From: an uncultured Alphaproteobacteria bacterium | GTDB lineage: Bacteria > Pseudomonadota > Alphaproteobacteria > HIMB59 > GCA-002718135 | Length of the DNA stretch: 64,000 nucleotides | Direction of reading: 5' to 3' | NCBI GenBank assembly: GCA_902620425.1 | Contig: CACNHX010000001.1 | Location: 1-64,000, forward strand | Part shown: positions 40,839-49,558 of the stretch, piece by piece | Position numbering within the stretch: position 1 is the stretch's first letter | Layout: every line of letters begins with the position of its first letter | Position numbers and translations under genes: made by a program | The notes under the pieces: model-generated | The model's database searches: none | What the model was told of the DNA's origin: nothing | The model's input: only the letters and a program-made list of their open reading frames with translations

Positions 40839-42104
40839 TCAAGAGTTGTTAGACATTAATTTTTGATTATTTTCTTTATTTGAATAAATTAAAATTGGAT
40901 CAGATTTTTTTGCAATGACATCTTTATTAATTACTACCTTATATAAATCTTTTTGATCTGGTACTTTATACATCAGATCCATCAATGAATCCTCTATTAT
41001 AGATCTTAAGCCTCTGGCTCCAGTATTTTGTGAAACCGCTAATTTTGCAATTTCTTTTAGAGCATCTTCCTTTATTTCTAATTTAACTCCATCCATTTTC
41101 ATAAGAGACTCAAATTGCTTTACGATCGCATTTTTTGGTTGGGTCATTATTCGAATTAGCATATCTTCATCAAGTTCACTTAAAGTAGTTATTACTGGAA
41201 GTCTTCCTATGAATTCTGGTATCATTCCAAATTTTAATAAATCTTGATTTTCTAGTTTTTTGAGTGAAGCACCAACAGTCTTTTTTGGTTCTAAGTCTAA
41301 TTTAGAATTAAATCCGATAGCAGTCCCCTTTAAACGATAATTTATAATTTCTTCAAGACCAGAAAAAGCACCTCCACATATAAAAAGTATATTAGATGTA
41401 TCCACTTGTAAAAATTCTTGCTGAGGATGTTTTCTTCCACCTTGTGGAGGAACACTAGCAACAGTGCCTTCCATAATTTTAAGCAAAGCTTGTTGAACAC
41501 CTTCTCCAGACACATCTCTAGTTATAGAGGGATTGTCACTTTTTCTTCCAATTTTGTCAATTTCGTCAATATAAACTATTCCTTTTTGTGCGCGTTCAAC
41601 ATTGTAATCAGATGCTTGTAATAATTTAAGAATTATATTCTCTACATCCTCTCCAACATATCCTGCTTCAGTTAAACTTGTTGCATCAGCTACTGTAAAC
41701 GGAACATCTAAAATTTTTGCTAAGGTTTGAGCTAATAATGTTTTGCCAGTCCCAGTTGGGCCAACTAAAAGAATATTTGATTTTGATATTTCAATATTAT
41801 CATTTTCTAAATTAGACGATAATCTTTTATAGTGATTGTAAACAGCAACAGAAAGTATTTTTTTTGAATCTTTCTGACCAATTACGTAATCATTTAAGAA
41901 TTTATTTATTTCTGAAGGTTTAGGTATATCTTTTTTAATTTTGAATTTATTATTCTTATTATCTTCTTTTATAATATCCATGCATAGCTCAACACATTCA
42001 TCGCATACAAAAACAGTTGGGCCAGCTATTAATTTTTTTACTTCTTTCTGATTTTTGCCACAAAAAGAGCAAAATAGTGAATCTTTCTCATTCTTTTTGT
42101 TCAT
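40839..42104 (-). CDS. clpX: ATP-dependent Clp protease ATP-binding subunit ClpX
   Basis: AAA+ unfoldase that feeds substrates to ClpP. 421 aa: N-terminal zinc-binding domain with Cys12, Cys15, Cys34 and Cys37 (CSFCGKN...VCDEC), Walker A GPTGTGKT (about 115-122), Walker [11 protein letters not shown], the pore loop GYVGEDVE and the IGF-like loop region. It overlaps clpP by one base (TAATG). Confidence 0.97.
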   Translation of the reverse strand: MNKKNEKDSLFCSFCGKNQKEVKKLIAGPTVFVCDECVELCMDIIKEDNKNNKFKIKKDIPKPSEINKFLNDYVIGQKDSKKILSVAVYNHYKRLSSNLENDNIEISKSNILLVGPTGTGKTLLAQTLAKILDVPFTVADATSLTEAGYVGEDVENIILKLLQASDYNVERAQKGIVYIDEIDKIGRKSDNPSITRDVSGEGVQQALLKIMEGTVASVPPQGGRKHPQQEFLQVDTSNILFICGGAFSGLEEIINYRLKGTAIGFNSKLDLEPKKTVGASLKKLENQDLLKFGMIPEFIGRLPVITTLSELDEDMLIRIMTQPKNAIVKQFESLMKMDGVKLEIKEDALKEIAKLAVSQNTGARGLRSIIEDSLMDLMYKVPDQKDLYKVVINKDVIAKKSDPILIYSNKENNQKLMSNNS

Positions 42105-42715
42105 TATTTCCTATCCTTTACAACTTTGTCTATAAGACCAAATTTTATAGCTTCGTCAGCAGAAAAATACTTATCTCTTTCCATAATACTTGATATTTCT
42201 GATATTTTTTTTCCTGTATGTTTTGAATAAATTTCATTTAGTTTTAACTTTGTTTTTTTTATTTCATTTGTTTGAATTTCGATGTCTGTTACTTGACCTT
42301 GGTAGCCGCCACTTGGTTGATGAACCATAATTCTTGAATTAGGTAAAGAGAATCTCATTCCTTTTTCTCCAGCTGTTAGAAGAAGTGAACCCGCTGAAGC
42401 CGCTTGACCAATGCAAATGGTCATAATCTTTGAAGAAACATATTGCATAGTATCATAAATAGCTAATCCAGACCAAACGATACCACCTGGTGAATTAATG
42501 TAAAAAGAAATTTCTTTTTTTGGATTTTCAGACTCTAGAAATAATATTTGAGCACAGATTAAACTTGCAACATTATCATCAATTGGGCCAGTTAAAAAAA
42601 TTATTCTTTCTTTTAATAATCTTGAATAAATGTCATAAGATCTTTCACCCCTTGATGATTGCTCAACGACCATTGGGATAAGATTATTTGTAATATTATC
42701 TATTGGATCTTTCAT
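42104..42715 (-). CDS. clpP: ATP-dependent Clp protease proteolytic subunit
   Basis: Serine protease chamber of ClpXP, 203 aa. Catalytic Ser107 in GQAASAGS, His132 in MVHQPSGG and a downstream Asp (near [11 protein letters not shown]) form the triad; [18 protein letters not shown] is the oxyanion region. Start ATG overlaps tig by 4 bp. Confidence 0.97.
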   Translation of the reverse strand: MKDPIDNITNNLIPMVVEQSSRGERSYDIYSRLLKERIIFLTGPIDDNVASLICAQILFLESENPKKEISFYINSPGGIVWSGLAIYDTMQYVSSKIMTICIGQAASAGSLLLTAGEKGMRFSLPNSRIMVHQPSGGYQGQVTDIEIQTNEIKKTKLKLNEIYSKHTGKKISEISSIMERDKYFSADEAIKFGLIDKVVKDRK

Positions 42716-44064
42716 TTTTTCTTATCTTTAATATCAAATGTTTTAACTTCAAGTTTTTTATATTCATCTTCATTTAATTTTATAGCATTTGTATTAGATT
42801 TGGAAATAATTGAATCGATTACTTTTTCCTCGATAAGTGGTGCTCGAATTGTATCCAGAGATGATGGATTTTTTTCAAAATATTCCATAATCTGCTTTTC
42901 TTGACCAGGATATTGCCGAGTATATTCTAATATCCCTTTGTTAATTTCTTCTTCAGATACAACAACTTTTTCTTCTGAGGCGATATGTTGCATCAATAAA
43001 CCAAGTTTAACTCTTCTCTCTGAAATTTTTTTATATCTTTTTTTAAGATCTTCATCTTTTAGTAGCTTATCATCCTCATCTAAACTACCTTCTTTTTTAG
43101 CCTGTTCTAAACGATTCCATATTTGATTAAAATCATCTTCTAGCACTCCATCAGGTAGGTCAAATTTATAATTATTATCTAAAAGGTCCATCAATTCTTT
43201 TTTTTCAATTTGTTTTATTCCTTGTTCATATTGAGATTTCATATTACTAACTAGAAAATCTTTAAGATCTTTTTCAGTTTTGAAACCATTCTTATCTAAA
43301 AACTCTTGTGTAAGTTGAAATTTAATTTTTTCTTCAATTGAAATTATTTCAAAATGAAAAGTTGTTTTTTTAAATTTATCATCTTTAAGAATTTTAGATA
43401 AGTTGATTTTTAATTCAATTTTATCTCCAGCTTTTACTTTTCTTTCAATCAATTCTTTATTTAAACCCGGAAGAATTCCATCATCAAAACCCAAGTCAAT
43501 GGGAAAATTTTTTTGAGATTTTAAATATTCTGGAAGATCTTCTTGAGAGGATTCAAAATTAACAATGACCTTGTCAGAATTTTTAACCTGTCTCGAATTT
43601 TCAATTTTTTTAAAATTTTTTTGTGAGTCAATAAAATTCTTAAATTGATTTTCTTCTGCTTTTTTACCTAATTTAATTTCATACTTATTAATTTTGAGAT
43701 CTTTAAAATCTTTGAGTTCGATTTCAGGTTTTAAATCAAATTTTAAGTTTAATGTTATTGGCTTATTTCTTTCATAGTTACTAAGCTCAACTTTAGGAGC
43801 TCTAAAAAGAGAAAATTTTTTTTCATCAATTAATTTTTTTGTATTTGTATCTATTACTTTTTGAATAACTTCATTTAAGACATTATCTTCATATTTTTTT
43901 TTAACAATATTTAGTGGAGCTTTACCTTTTCTAAACCCAGGAATATTTACATTAGGTAGTATTTGATTTATTTTATTATCTAATTCAATATTAATTTCTT
44001 CATAAGGAATTTCTAAAGAGTATTCCTTATAAAGTTTTGTAGATTTTATCTCTTTTGTTTTCAT
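42712..44064 (-). CDS. tig: Trigger factor
   Basis: Ribosome-associated chaperone and peptidyl-prolyl isomerase, 450 aa. The ribosome-binding signature [18 protein letters not shown] (about 40-57) is conserved. The middle FKBP-type domain is divergent, and the helical C-terminal arm is lysine- and glutamate-rich. The start lies only 16 bases after the 3' end of tRNA-Leu, so the tig message probably begins with a tRNA precursor or a very short leader. Confidence 0.94.
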   Translation of the reverse strand: MKTKEIKSTKLYKEYSLEIPYEEINIELDNKINQILPNVNIPGFRKGKAPLNIVKKKYEDNVLNEVIQKVIDTNTKKLIDEKKFSLFRAPKVELSNYERNKPITLNLKFDLKPEIELKDFKDLKINKYEIKLGKKAEENQFKNFIDSQKNFKKIENSRQVKNSDKVIVNFESSQEDLPEYLKSQKNFPIDLGFDDGILPGLNKELIERKVKAGDKIELKINLSKILKDDKFKKTTFHFEIISIEEKIKFQLTQEFLDKNGFKTEKDLKDFLVSNMKSQYEQGIKQIEKKELMDLLDNNYKFDLPDGVLEDDFNQIWNRLEQAKKEGSLDEDDKLLKDEDLKKRYKKISERRVKLGLLMQHIASEEKVVVSEEEINKGILEYTRQYPGQEKQIMEYFEKNPSSLDTIRAPLIEEKVIDSIISKSNTNAIKLNEDEYKKLEVKTFDIKDKKK

Positions 44065-44080
44065 AATTCATCAAACCTAA

Positions 44081-44165
44081 TGGTAGGCCGGAAAGGACTT
44101 GAACCTTCACACCTCGCGGCACTAGAACCTAAATCTAGCGTGTCTACCAATTCCACCACCGGCCC
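44081..44165 (-). tRNA. tRNA-Leu (TAG)
   Basis: Class II tRNA on the minus strand, 85 nt with encoded CCA. Acceptor GGGCCGG/CCGGCCT (terminal G-U), D-arm GTGGAATTGGTAGAC, anticodon stem CTAGA/TCTAG with loop TTTAGGT (anticodon TAG), a variable arm TGCCGCGAGGTGT-like, and T-arm GAAGGTTCAAGTCCTTT. It sits between tRNA-His and tig. Confidence 0.95.
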
Positions 44166-44231
44166 TATTATCTTATGCCTTTTATGTACAATAAATTAAA
44201 AAACAATAGAGAAAATTGACTAAATGCGAAT

Positions 44232-44309
44232 TGGGGCGAACGATGGGATTCGAACCCACGGCATCAGGCACCACAAGCCTGCGCTCTAACCAACTGAGCT
44301 ACGCTCGCC
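44232..44309 (-). tRNA. tRNA-His (GTG)
   Basis: Minus-strand cloverleaf with anticodon stem CAGGC/GCCTG and loop TTGTGGT (anticodon GTG). An extra G at the 5' end (44309) faces C73, the histidine identity element encoded in most bacteria. CCA is encoded at 44232-44234. It is divergent from the aminotransferase gene, with 52 AT-rich bases between them. Confidence 0.96.
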
Positions 44310-44361
44310 ATATGACTTAATTTAAAGTTTAATTTTTATATTAAATCGCTATATCAAAAAT

Positions 44362-45519
44362 ATGAAAGTTTCAAAAAGAATATTTAATCTGGAAACAGAA
44401 ACTGCATTCTCTATTCTTGCTAAAGCTAATAATCTTGCTGCTAAGGGTAAAGATATTATTAATTTAGGAATAGGACAACCCGATTTTCCTACACCAATAA
44501 ATATTCAGGAAGCTGCCATTAAAGCAATTAAAGATGGGCATCATGGTTATACTCCATCAAATGGGATACCTGAATTACGAGAATCAATTTCAGAACTAGT
44601 ATTCAAAAAATACAAGTCAAATATTAAACCAGATAATATTTTAATAACTCCAGGAGGTAAGCCAGTAATTTTCATTTCAGCATTATTATTAGGTAGTGAA
44701 GACAGAGAAATAATTTTTCCCGATCCTGGTTTTCCAATTTATAGATCAATGATTAAATACAGTGGTGCAAAAGCTATTCCATTGAAACTTTCAGAAAAAG
44801 ATAATTTCGAAATTAATACTGAACAATTAAAAGAGTTAATTTCTGATAAAACAAGTTTGATTATAATAAATAATCCCAATAACCCAACAGGATCATATAT
44901 GAATAAGAAAAAAATTACTGATCTTGTTAATTTACTAGAGCAGTACCCAAACGTTTCCATTTTAAGTGATGAGATTTATAGCAATATTATTTTTAATAAT
45001 GAACAAATGCCATCATTATTAGAATACGAAAGTATAAGAGATAGATTAATAGTTCTTGAAGGATGGAGCAAAACATATTGTATGACTGGATGGAGACTAG
45101 GTTGGAGTATATGGCCAGAAAGTCTAATTGAACATGCTAACAAAATATGTGTCAATTACAATTCCTGCGCTACCTCAATTTCGCAATATGCAGGATTAGA
45201 AGCAATAAAAGGTTCTCAAAAAGAAATAACAAAAATTGTTAGTGAATTTCAAAAAAGAAAAGAGTACGTTTTTAATGAATTGAATAAATTAGAAAAAATT
45301 TCTTGTTTTGAACCAGGTGGTGCTTTTTATGCATTTCCTAATATTTCAAAAACTGGATTGAGCGGAAATCAGTTTTCAGAAATAGCACTTGAAGAAAAAG
45401 GTGTTGCATTAGTTCCAGGCTCGAGCTTTGGAAATAATGCTGGGGATTTTGTTAGAATAAGTTTTGCTAATTCTCTTGAAAACATAAAAGAAGCTATTAA
45501 TAGATTATCAACAATATGA
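44362..45519 (+). CDS. PLP-dependent aminotransferase (class I/II, aspartate aminotransferase-like)
   Basis: Fold-type I aminotransferase, 385 aa. Motifs: substrate/PLP loop NPNNPTGS (171-178), LSDEIYSNI (Asp203, Tyr206) and the Schiff-base Lys237 in GWSKTYCMTGWRLGW; the carboxylate-binding arginine is in DFVRISFA near the C-terminus. It resembles the aspartate/aromatic aminotransferase family, but the substrate cannot be read from sequence alone. Its stop overlaps the glnB start (ATGA), so it is co-translated with a nitrogen regulator, suggesting a role in glutamate-linked amino transfer. Confidence 0.9.
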   Translation: MKVSKRIFNLETETAFSILAKANNLAAKGKDIINLGIGQPDFPTPINIQEAAIKAIKDGHHGYTPSNGIPELRESISELVFKKYKSNIKPDNILITPGGKPVIFISALLLGSEDREIIFPDPGFPIYRSMIKYSGAKAIPLKLSEKDNFEINTEQLKELISDKTSLIIINNPNNPTGSYMNKKKITDLVNLLEQYPNVSILSDEIYSNIIFNNEQMPSLLEYESIRDRLIVLEGWSKTYCMTGWRLGWSIWPESLIEHANKICVNYNSCATSISQYAGLEAIKGSQKEITKIVSEFQKRKEYVFNELNKLEKISCFEPGGAFYAFPNISKTGLSGNQFSEIALEEKGVALVPGSSFGNNAGDFVRISFANSLENIKEAINRLSTI

Positions 45520-45857
45520 AAAAAATAGAAGCAATCATCAAGCCCTTTAAGCTTTCTCAAGTAAAAGAAGCTCTCCACGAAATTGGAATATCTGGAATGA
45601 CATTAATTGATGTCAAGGGTTTTGGAAGACAACGTGGATCGACAGGAGGCATGGATGCTAATGATGCTTATGATGATGAATTTTTAGCCAAAATGAAATT
45701 AGAGGTAATTGTTGAAGATAATCAAGTCGATGAAGTTATAGGATCAATAAAATCTAGCGCATACTCTGGAAAAATTGGAGATGGTAAGATTTTTGTATCC
45801 AATATAGAGCAAGTAATAAGAATAAGAACTGGTGAAAAAGACAGTGATGCTGTCTAA
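45516..45857 (+). CDS. glnB: P-II nitrogen regulatory protein with altered T-loop
   Basis: Trimeric sensor of 2-oxoglutarate and ATP/ADP. The core is typical: MKKIEAIIKPFKLSQVKEAL, VKGFGRQRG, TGxKIGDGKIF-like SGKIGDGKIFV and VIRIRTGE. The T-loop is not. After GFGRQRG the usual HTELYRGAEYxVDF is replaced by STGGMDANDAYDDEF, with one extra residue, no Tyr46 equivalent and several acids; a tyrosine (Tyr52) aligns with the usual uridylylation site Tyr51. Uridylylation and contacts with NtrB, GlnE or AmtB may therefore differ. A weak hairpin GACAG/CTGTC (45840-45854) with a T-rich tail spans the stop codon. Confidence 0.93.
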   Translation: MKKIEAIIKPFKLSQVKEALHEIGISGMTLIDVKGFGRQRGSTGGMDANDAYDDEFLAKMKLEVIVEDNQVDEVIGSIKSSAYSGKIGDGKIFVSNIEQVIRIRTGEKDSDAV

Positions 45858-45870
45858 TTTTTCTTTACTT

Positions 45871-45900
45871 TTGTTTAAAAGCAAGTAATTATTCTATAAT
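45871..45900 (+). promoter_or_regulatory. Promoter-like element abutting the first glutamine aptamer
   Basis: TTGTTT (45871-45876) and a perfect TATAAT (45895-45900) are separated by 18 bases. The -10 ends exactly where aptamer 1 begins, so a start about 7 bases downstream would remove the 5' strand of its P1 stem. A similar TATAAA precedes aptamer 2. The element may instead be part of the duplicated RNA unit, with glnA transcribed from further upstream. Confidence 0.4.
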
Positions 45901-45948
45901 CGTTCAACTCTTTTAGAGTCGGAAGTAGGCATTGTGCCGAAGGAACGC
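45901..45948 (+). ncRNA. Glutamine riboswitch (glnA RNA motif), copy 1
   Basis: Matches the glnA glutamine aptamer. P1 is CGTTC/GAACG (45901-45905 with 45943-45947), a helix ACTC/GAGT (45907-45910 with 45916-45919) leads to the conserved GTCGGAAGTAGGC, and GGC/GCC (45928-45930 with 45936-45938) leads to the conserved GCCGAAGGAACGC. The class is known mainly from cyanobacteria and marine metagenomes and senses L-glutamine upstream of nitrogen genes. Here it lies in the leader of glnA. Confidence 0.92.
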
Positions 45949-45965
45949 ATGCAAAAGTTATAAAT

Positions 45966-46018
45966 CGTTCAACCTATATTTTTATAGGTCGGAAGTAAGC
46001 TCAAGGCTGAAGGAACGC
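45966..46018 (+). ncRNA. Glutamine riboswitch (glnA RNA motif), copy 2
   Basis: Second copy 17 bases after the first. P1 CGTTC/GAACG (45966-45970 with 46013-46017), a longer helix ACCTATA/TATAGGT (45972-45978 with 45983-45989), conserved GTCGGAAGTAAGC, a helix AGC/GCT (45998-46000 with 46006-46008), and CTGAAGGAACGC. Helix bases differ from copy 1 while pairing is kept, so both copies are under selection. Tandem glutamine aptamers are thought to steepen the response. Confidence 0.92.
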
Positions 46019-46022
46019 GCAT

Positions 46023-46100
46023 CAAAAGCAGATTTCATAACTAGAGCATGATTTAACCGGGTAACGCTGGATAGCATACCCTTTTGTTGAAGTAAGGAGA
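46023..46100 (+). promoter_or_regulatory. Putative expression platform and ribosome-binding site of glnA
   Basis: CAAAAG just after aptamer 2 (46023-46028) can pair with CTTTTG (46081-46086), enclosing a smaller stem GGGTA/TACCC (46059-46063 with 46077-46081). A second CAAAAG follows aptamer 1 (45952-45957) and competes for the same CTTTTG. AAGGAGA (46094-46100), a strong Shine-Dalgarno sequence, lies five bases before the glnA ATG. No U-rich terminator is present, so translational control is more likely than attenuation. Confidence 0.5.
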
Positions 46101-46105
46101 TAGAT

Positions 46106-47536
46106 ATGAAATTAAAAAGCTCGACTCCAAAAGATTTAATGTCTGAAATTAAAGATATGGACATTAAGATGGTTGATATGCGCTTTACTGATATACCAGG
46201 AACAACTCAACATTTTACAATACCAATTAAATTTTTAGACGAAGATATATTTTCTGACGGACTTGGTTTTGATGGATCTTCAGTAAGAGGTTTCCAAGAA
46301 ATTCAAGACAGTGATATGATTGTTTTGCCAGATGCAACAACAGCTTATATTGATCCATTTTTTTCAGAAAAAACTTTAGCATTACATTGTAATATTAAAG
46401 ATCCTGTAACATTGGTTGATTATAGTCGTGACCCAAGAAATATTGCTAAAAAAGCTGAAGCCTATTTGAAATCATCTGGTATTGGCGATACAGCATTTTT
46501 TGGACCCGAAGCAGAATTTTTTGTGTTTAATAACGTTCAGTTTGACTCAGGATCAAACTTTGCATTTCATGAAGTTGATTCTGTTGAAGGTACTTGGAAC
46601 AGTGGTGCTGATGAAAACCCAAACTTAGGTCATAAACCTAGACATAAAGAAGGATATTTTCCTTTACCGCCAGTTGATACACTTCAAGATGTAAGAACTG
46701 AAATGGTAATGACAATGCAAGACATTGGTCTTACAGTTGAAGCACATCACCATGAAGTTGCAACAGGTGGACAATGTGAAATTGATTTAGAATTTTCACC
46801 TTTACTAAAAATGGCTGATGATATGATGAAATATAAGTACGTTGTTAAAAATGTTGCTAGACAACATGGAATGACGGCTACATTTATGCCTAAACCTTTA
46901 TTCGAAGATAATGGTTCAGGCATGCACGTTCATCAAAGTGTTTGGAAAGACGGTGACACATTAATGTATAAAGAGGGTAACTATGCTAACCTAAGTGATT
47001 TAGCTTTAAATTATATTGGCGGTATACTTAAACATGCACCTGCTCTTTTAGCTTTTTGTGCTCCTACTACTAATTCTTATAAAAGATTGGTCCCAGGCTT
47101 TGAGGCTCCGGTGAACATTGTTTACTCTCAAAGAAATAGAACCGCATCTGTTAGAATTCCTGCTTATTCTCAAAGCCCTAAAGCAAAAAGAATGGAATTT
47201 AGATGTCCAGATCCAAGTGCAAATCCATACTTAGCATTCTCAGCAATGTTAATGGCAGGATTAGATGGAATTAAAAATAAAATTAATCCTGGTGATCCAA
47301 CAGATATAAATCTCTATGCTGCTAGCGATGAAGTTTTGTCTAAAATTCAATCTACGCCTGGATCTTTAGCTGAATCTCTTGAAGCTCTTGAGAAAGATCA
47401 TGCATTTTTATTAGAGGGTGATGTATTCACCAAAGATGTAATTGAAACTTATATTAGCTATAAAAAAGAGAGTGAGGTTGACCCTATTAATATTAGACCT
47501 CATCCACACGAGTTTAAATTATACTACGACGTATAG
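46106..47536 (+). CDS. glnA: Glutamine synthetase, type I
   Basis: Makes glutamine from glutamate, ammonia and ATP; central ammonia-assimilating enzyme. 476 aa with [13 protein letters not shown] (51-63), the metal-site [41 protein letters not shown] and the NRTASVRIP adenine/glutamate region. The adenylylation tyrosine is present (Tyr404), but its context is NLYAASDEV rather than the highly conserved NLYDLPPEE, which suggests weak or absent control by GlnE. Expression is controlled by two glutamine aptamers in the leader. It ends with a strong terminator. Confidence 0.97.
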   Translation: MKLKSSTPKDLMSEIKDMDIKMVDMRFTDIPGTTQHFTIPIKFLDEDIFSDGLGFDGSSVRGFQEIQDSDMIVLPDATTAYIDPFFSEKTLALHCNIKDPVTLVDYSRDPRNIAKKAEAYLKSSGIGDTAFFGPEAEFFVFNNVQFDSGSNFAFHEVDSVEGTWNSGADENPNLGHKPRHKEGYFPLPPVDTLQDVRTEMVMTMQDIGLTVEAHHHEVATGGQCEIDLEFSPLLKMADDMMKYKYVVKNVARQHGMTATFMPKPLFEDNGSGMHVHQSVWKDGDTLMYKEGNYANLSDLALNYIGGILKHAPALLAFCAPTTNSYKRLVPGFEAPVNIVYSQRNRTASVRIPAYSQSPKAKRMEFRCPDPSANPYLAFSAMLMAGLDGIKNKINPGDPTDINLYAASDEVLSKIQSTPGSLAESLEALEKDHAFLLEGDVFTKDVIETYISYKKESEVDPINIRPHPHEFKLYYDV

Positions 47537-47558
47537 AATTATACTTATCTCTATAAAG

Positions 47559-47584
47559 AAAACCGCCTTAGGGCGGTTTTTTTT
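47559..47584 (+). terminator. Rho-independent terminator of glnA
   Basis: Stem AAAACCGCC/GGCGGTTTT (47559-47567 with 47572-47580) with loop TTAG, followed by an unbroken T run. It lies 22 bases after the glnA stop and separates the nitrogen operon from parE. Confidence 0.92.
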
Positions 47585-47620
47585 ATGTTTTTAGAACAAC
47601 ACTTTTGATAAGAAATATTT

Positions 47621-49555
47621 GTGGCTAAAAAATCTACTTATAATGCCAAAGATATTGAAGTACTTGAGGGTCTTGAGCCAGTTCGTAAAAGACCAGGTAT
47701 GTATATTGGAAGCACAAATCAAGATGGGCTTCATCATTTAGTTAACGAAGTACTAGATAATAGTATAGATGAAGTTTTAGCTGGTCACGCAACCGATATA
47801 AGTTTTCAATATAAAAAAGATGGTTCGATAAAAATAAAAGATAATGGAAGAGGTATTCCTATTGATTTTCATCCAAAATATAAAAATAAAAGAGCACTTG
47901 AAGTAGTTTTAACTACACTTCACGCAGGTGGTAAATTTAACAGTAATGCTTACAAAACTTCTGGTGGATTACACGGGGTTGGGATTTCTGTTGTAAATGC
48001 ATTAAGTTCTTTATTACAAGTTCAGGTATTCAAAGATGGAAAAGTGTATAGACAAGATTACTCAAAAGGAAAGGTTAAGACAAAAATAAAAATTGAAAAA
48101 TGTAGCAAAAAATTAAAAGGTACAGAAATTTCTTTTATCCCAGATGAAAGCATATTTGAAGAAACACAATTTGTTCCAAAAAAATTATATAATTTTATAA
48201 ATATGAAATCAGTATTAGTTGGAGGCACAACTATCAACTTTGAAATTGATAAGGAATTAATAAAAGATAAAACCCCTAACAAAAAAAGTTTTTTTTATAA
48301 AAAAGGAATTGAAGATTATTTTCAATTAGAATACGCAAACAATTCTAAATTATTTGAAAAAAATTTTTTATTAAAATCAAAAATTAAAGATAATGAAAAT
48401 TTTGAAACTTTAATTTCATTTAATACAAATGAAAATTCAAGTTTAATGTCATATTGTAATACTATTGAAACACCAGATGGTGGCTCTCATGAAAATGGTA
48501 TTCGTAATGGAATTCTAAAAGCTATAAAACTTTATGGCCAAAAAAATCAATTCTCAAAAATCAGCAATATCAATCACAGTGATATTTTTGATTACTCTAA
48601 CGTTATTATTTCAATCTTTATAAATGATCCAAGTTTTGAAGGTCAAACTAAAAAGAGAATAATAATGCCAAATTTACAAAAAGAAATTGAAACAAAAACA
48701 CAACAAGAATTTTTATTATGGTTAAATGCTAATAAAAAAAATTCAAAAATACTTTTAGATAATTTAATTGAAAGAGCTCTTCAAAGAACTGATTTATCAA
48801 AAATTAAAGAGTTAGATAGAAAAAGTATTAAAGAAAGAAATCGTCTACCAGGTAAATTAGTAGATTGTTCGAGTAAATCAATAAAAGACTCTGAAATATT
48901 TATTGTTGAAGGCGACAGTGCTGGCGGTTCTGCTAAGCAAGCAAGAAATAGAGAATTTCAAGCAATACTTCCTTTAAGGGGAAAAATATTAAATGTTTAT
49001 AATGTTGGACTATCTAAAATTGCTGATAACAATGAAATACAAAATCTTATTCAATCTTTAGGTTGTGGTATTGGAAAAAACTTTGAAATTTCAAAACTTC
49101 GATATGAGAAAATAATTTTAATGACTGATGCGGATGTAGATGGTTCACATATTGCAACTCTACTTATTACTTTTTTTTATAAATATATGAAAAGTTTAAT
49201 TGATGAAAATAAACTATATCTAGCAATGCCTCCTTTATTTAAAATTTATAATAAAAATAAATCTTTTTACGCATATGATGAAAAAGAGAAAGATAAATTA
49301 ATTGAAAAAGAATTTAAGTATGACAATTATAACATTACAAGATTTAAAGGTTTGGGTGAAATGCCAGCTGATCAATTGAAAGAGACTACAATGGATCAAA
49401 ACAAAAGAAATCTAATATTGATTAACTCTGAAAAAGCTAAGAAAGATATGAAGAATACCGAAAGTTTATTCGAAACCTTAATGGGAAAACAAGCAGAGTT
49501 ACGTTTTAAATTTATTCAAAATAATGCTAACTTCATTAAAAATTTAGACGTCTAA
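47621..49555 (+). CDS. parE: DNA topoisomerase IV subunit B
   Basis: ATPase subunit of topoisomerase IV, which decatenates daughter chromosomes. 644 aa: GHKL ATPase motifs NEVLDNSIDE (about 43-52), DNGRGIP and GGLHGVGISVVN, then the transducer domain. The TOPRIM motif EGDSAGGSAKQARNREFQA follows with LPLRGKILNV, and then DADVDGSHIATLL. The SLLQVQVFKDGKVYRQDYSKG segment and lack of a GyrB-specific insert favour ParE over GyrB. The start is GTG at 47621, 37 bases after the glnA terminator; three bases separate it from glpK. Confidence 0.92.
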   Translation: MAKKSTYNAKDIEVLEGLEPVRKRPGMYIGSTNQDGLHHLVNEVLDNSIDEVLAGHATDISFQYKKDGSIKIKDNGRGIPIDFHPKYKNKRALEVVLTTLHAGGKFNSNAYKTSGGLHGVGISVVNALSSLLQVQVFKDGKVYRQDYSKGKVKTKIKIEKCSKKLKGTEISFIPDESIFEETQFVPKKLYNFINMKSVLVGGTTINFEIDKELIKDKTPNKKSFFYKKGIEDYFQLEYANNSKLFEKNFLLKSKIKDNENFETLISFNTNENSSLMSYCNTIETPDGGSHENGIRNGILKAIKLYGQKNQFSKISNINHSDIFDYSNVIISIFINDPSFEGQTKKRIIMPNLQKEIETKTQQEFLLWLNANKKNSKILLDNLIERALQRTDLSKIKELDRKSIKERNRLPGKLVDCSSKSIKDSEIFIVEGDSAGGSAKQARNREFQAILPLRGKILNVYNVGLSKIADNNEIQNLIQSLGCGIGKNFEISKLRYEKIILMTDADVDGSHIATLLITFFYKYMKSLIDENKLYLAMPPLFKIYNKNKSFYAYDEKEKDKLIEKEFKYDNYNITRFKGLGEMPADQLKETTMDQNKRNLILINSEKAKKDMKNTESLFETLMGKQAELRFKFIQNNANFIKNLDV

Positions 49556-49558
49556 TTT

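Noticed and set aside
45840..45860. GACAG/CTGTC hairpin with T-rich tail at the glnB stop as a terminator
   Set aside because: The five-pair stem is too weak and the tail is interrupted; at most partial termination, so not listed as a feature.
45982..46164. Open frame of 60 codons on the minus strand
   Set aside because: It runs antisense through the second glutamine aptamer and the start of glnA; no coding character.
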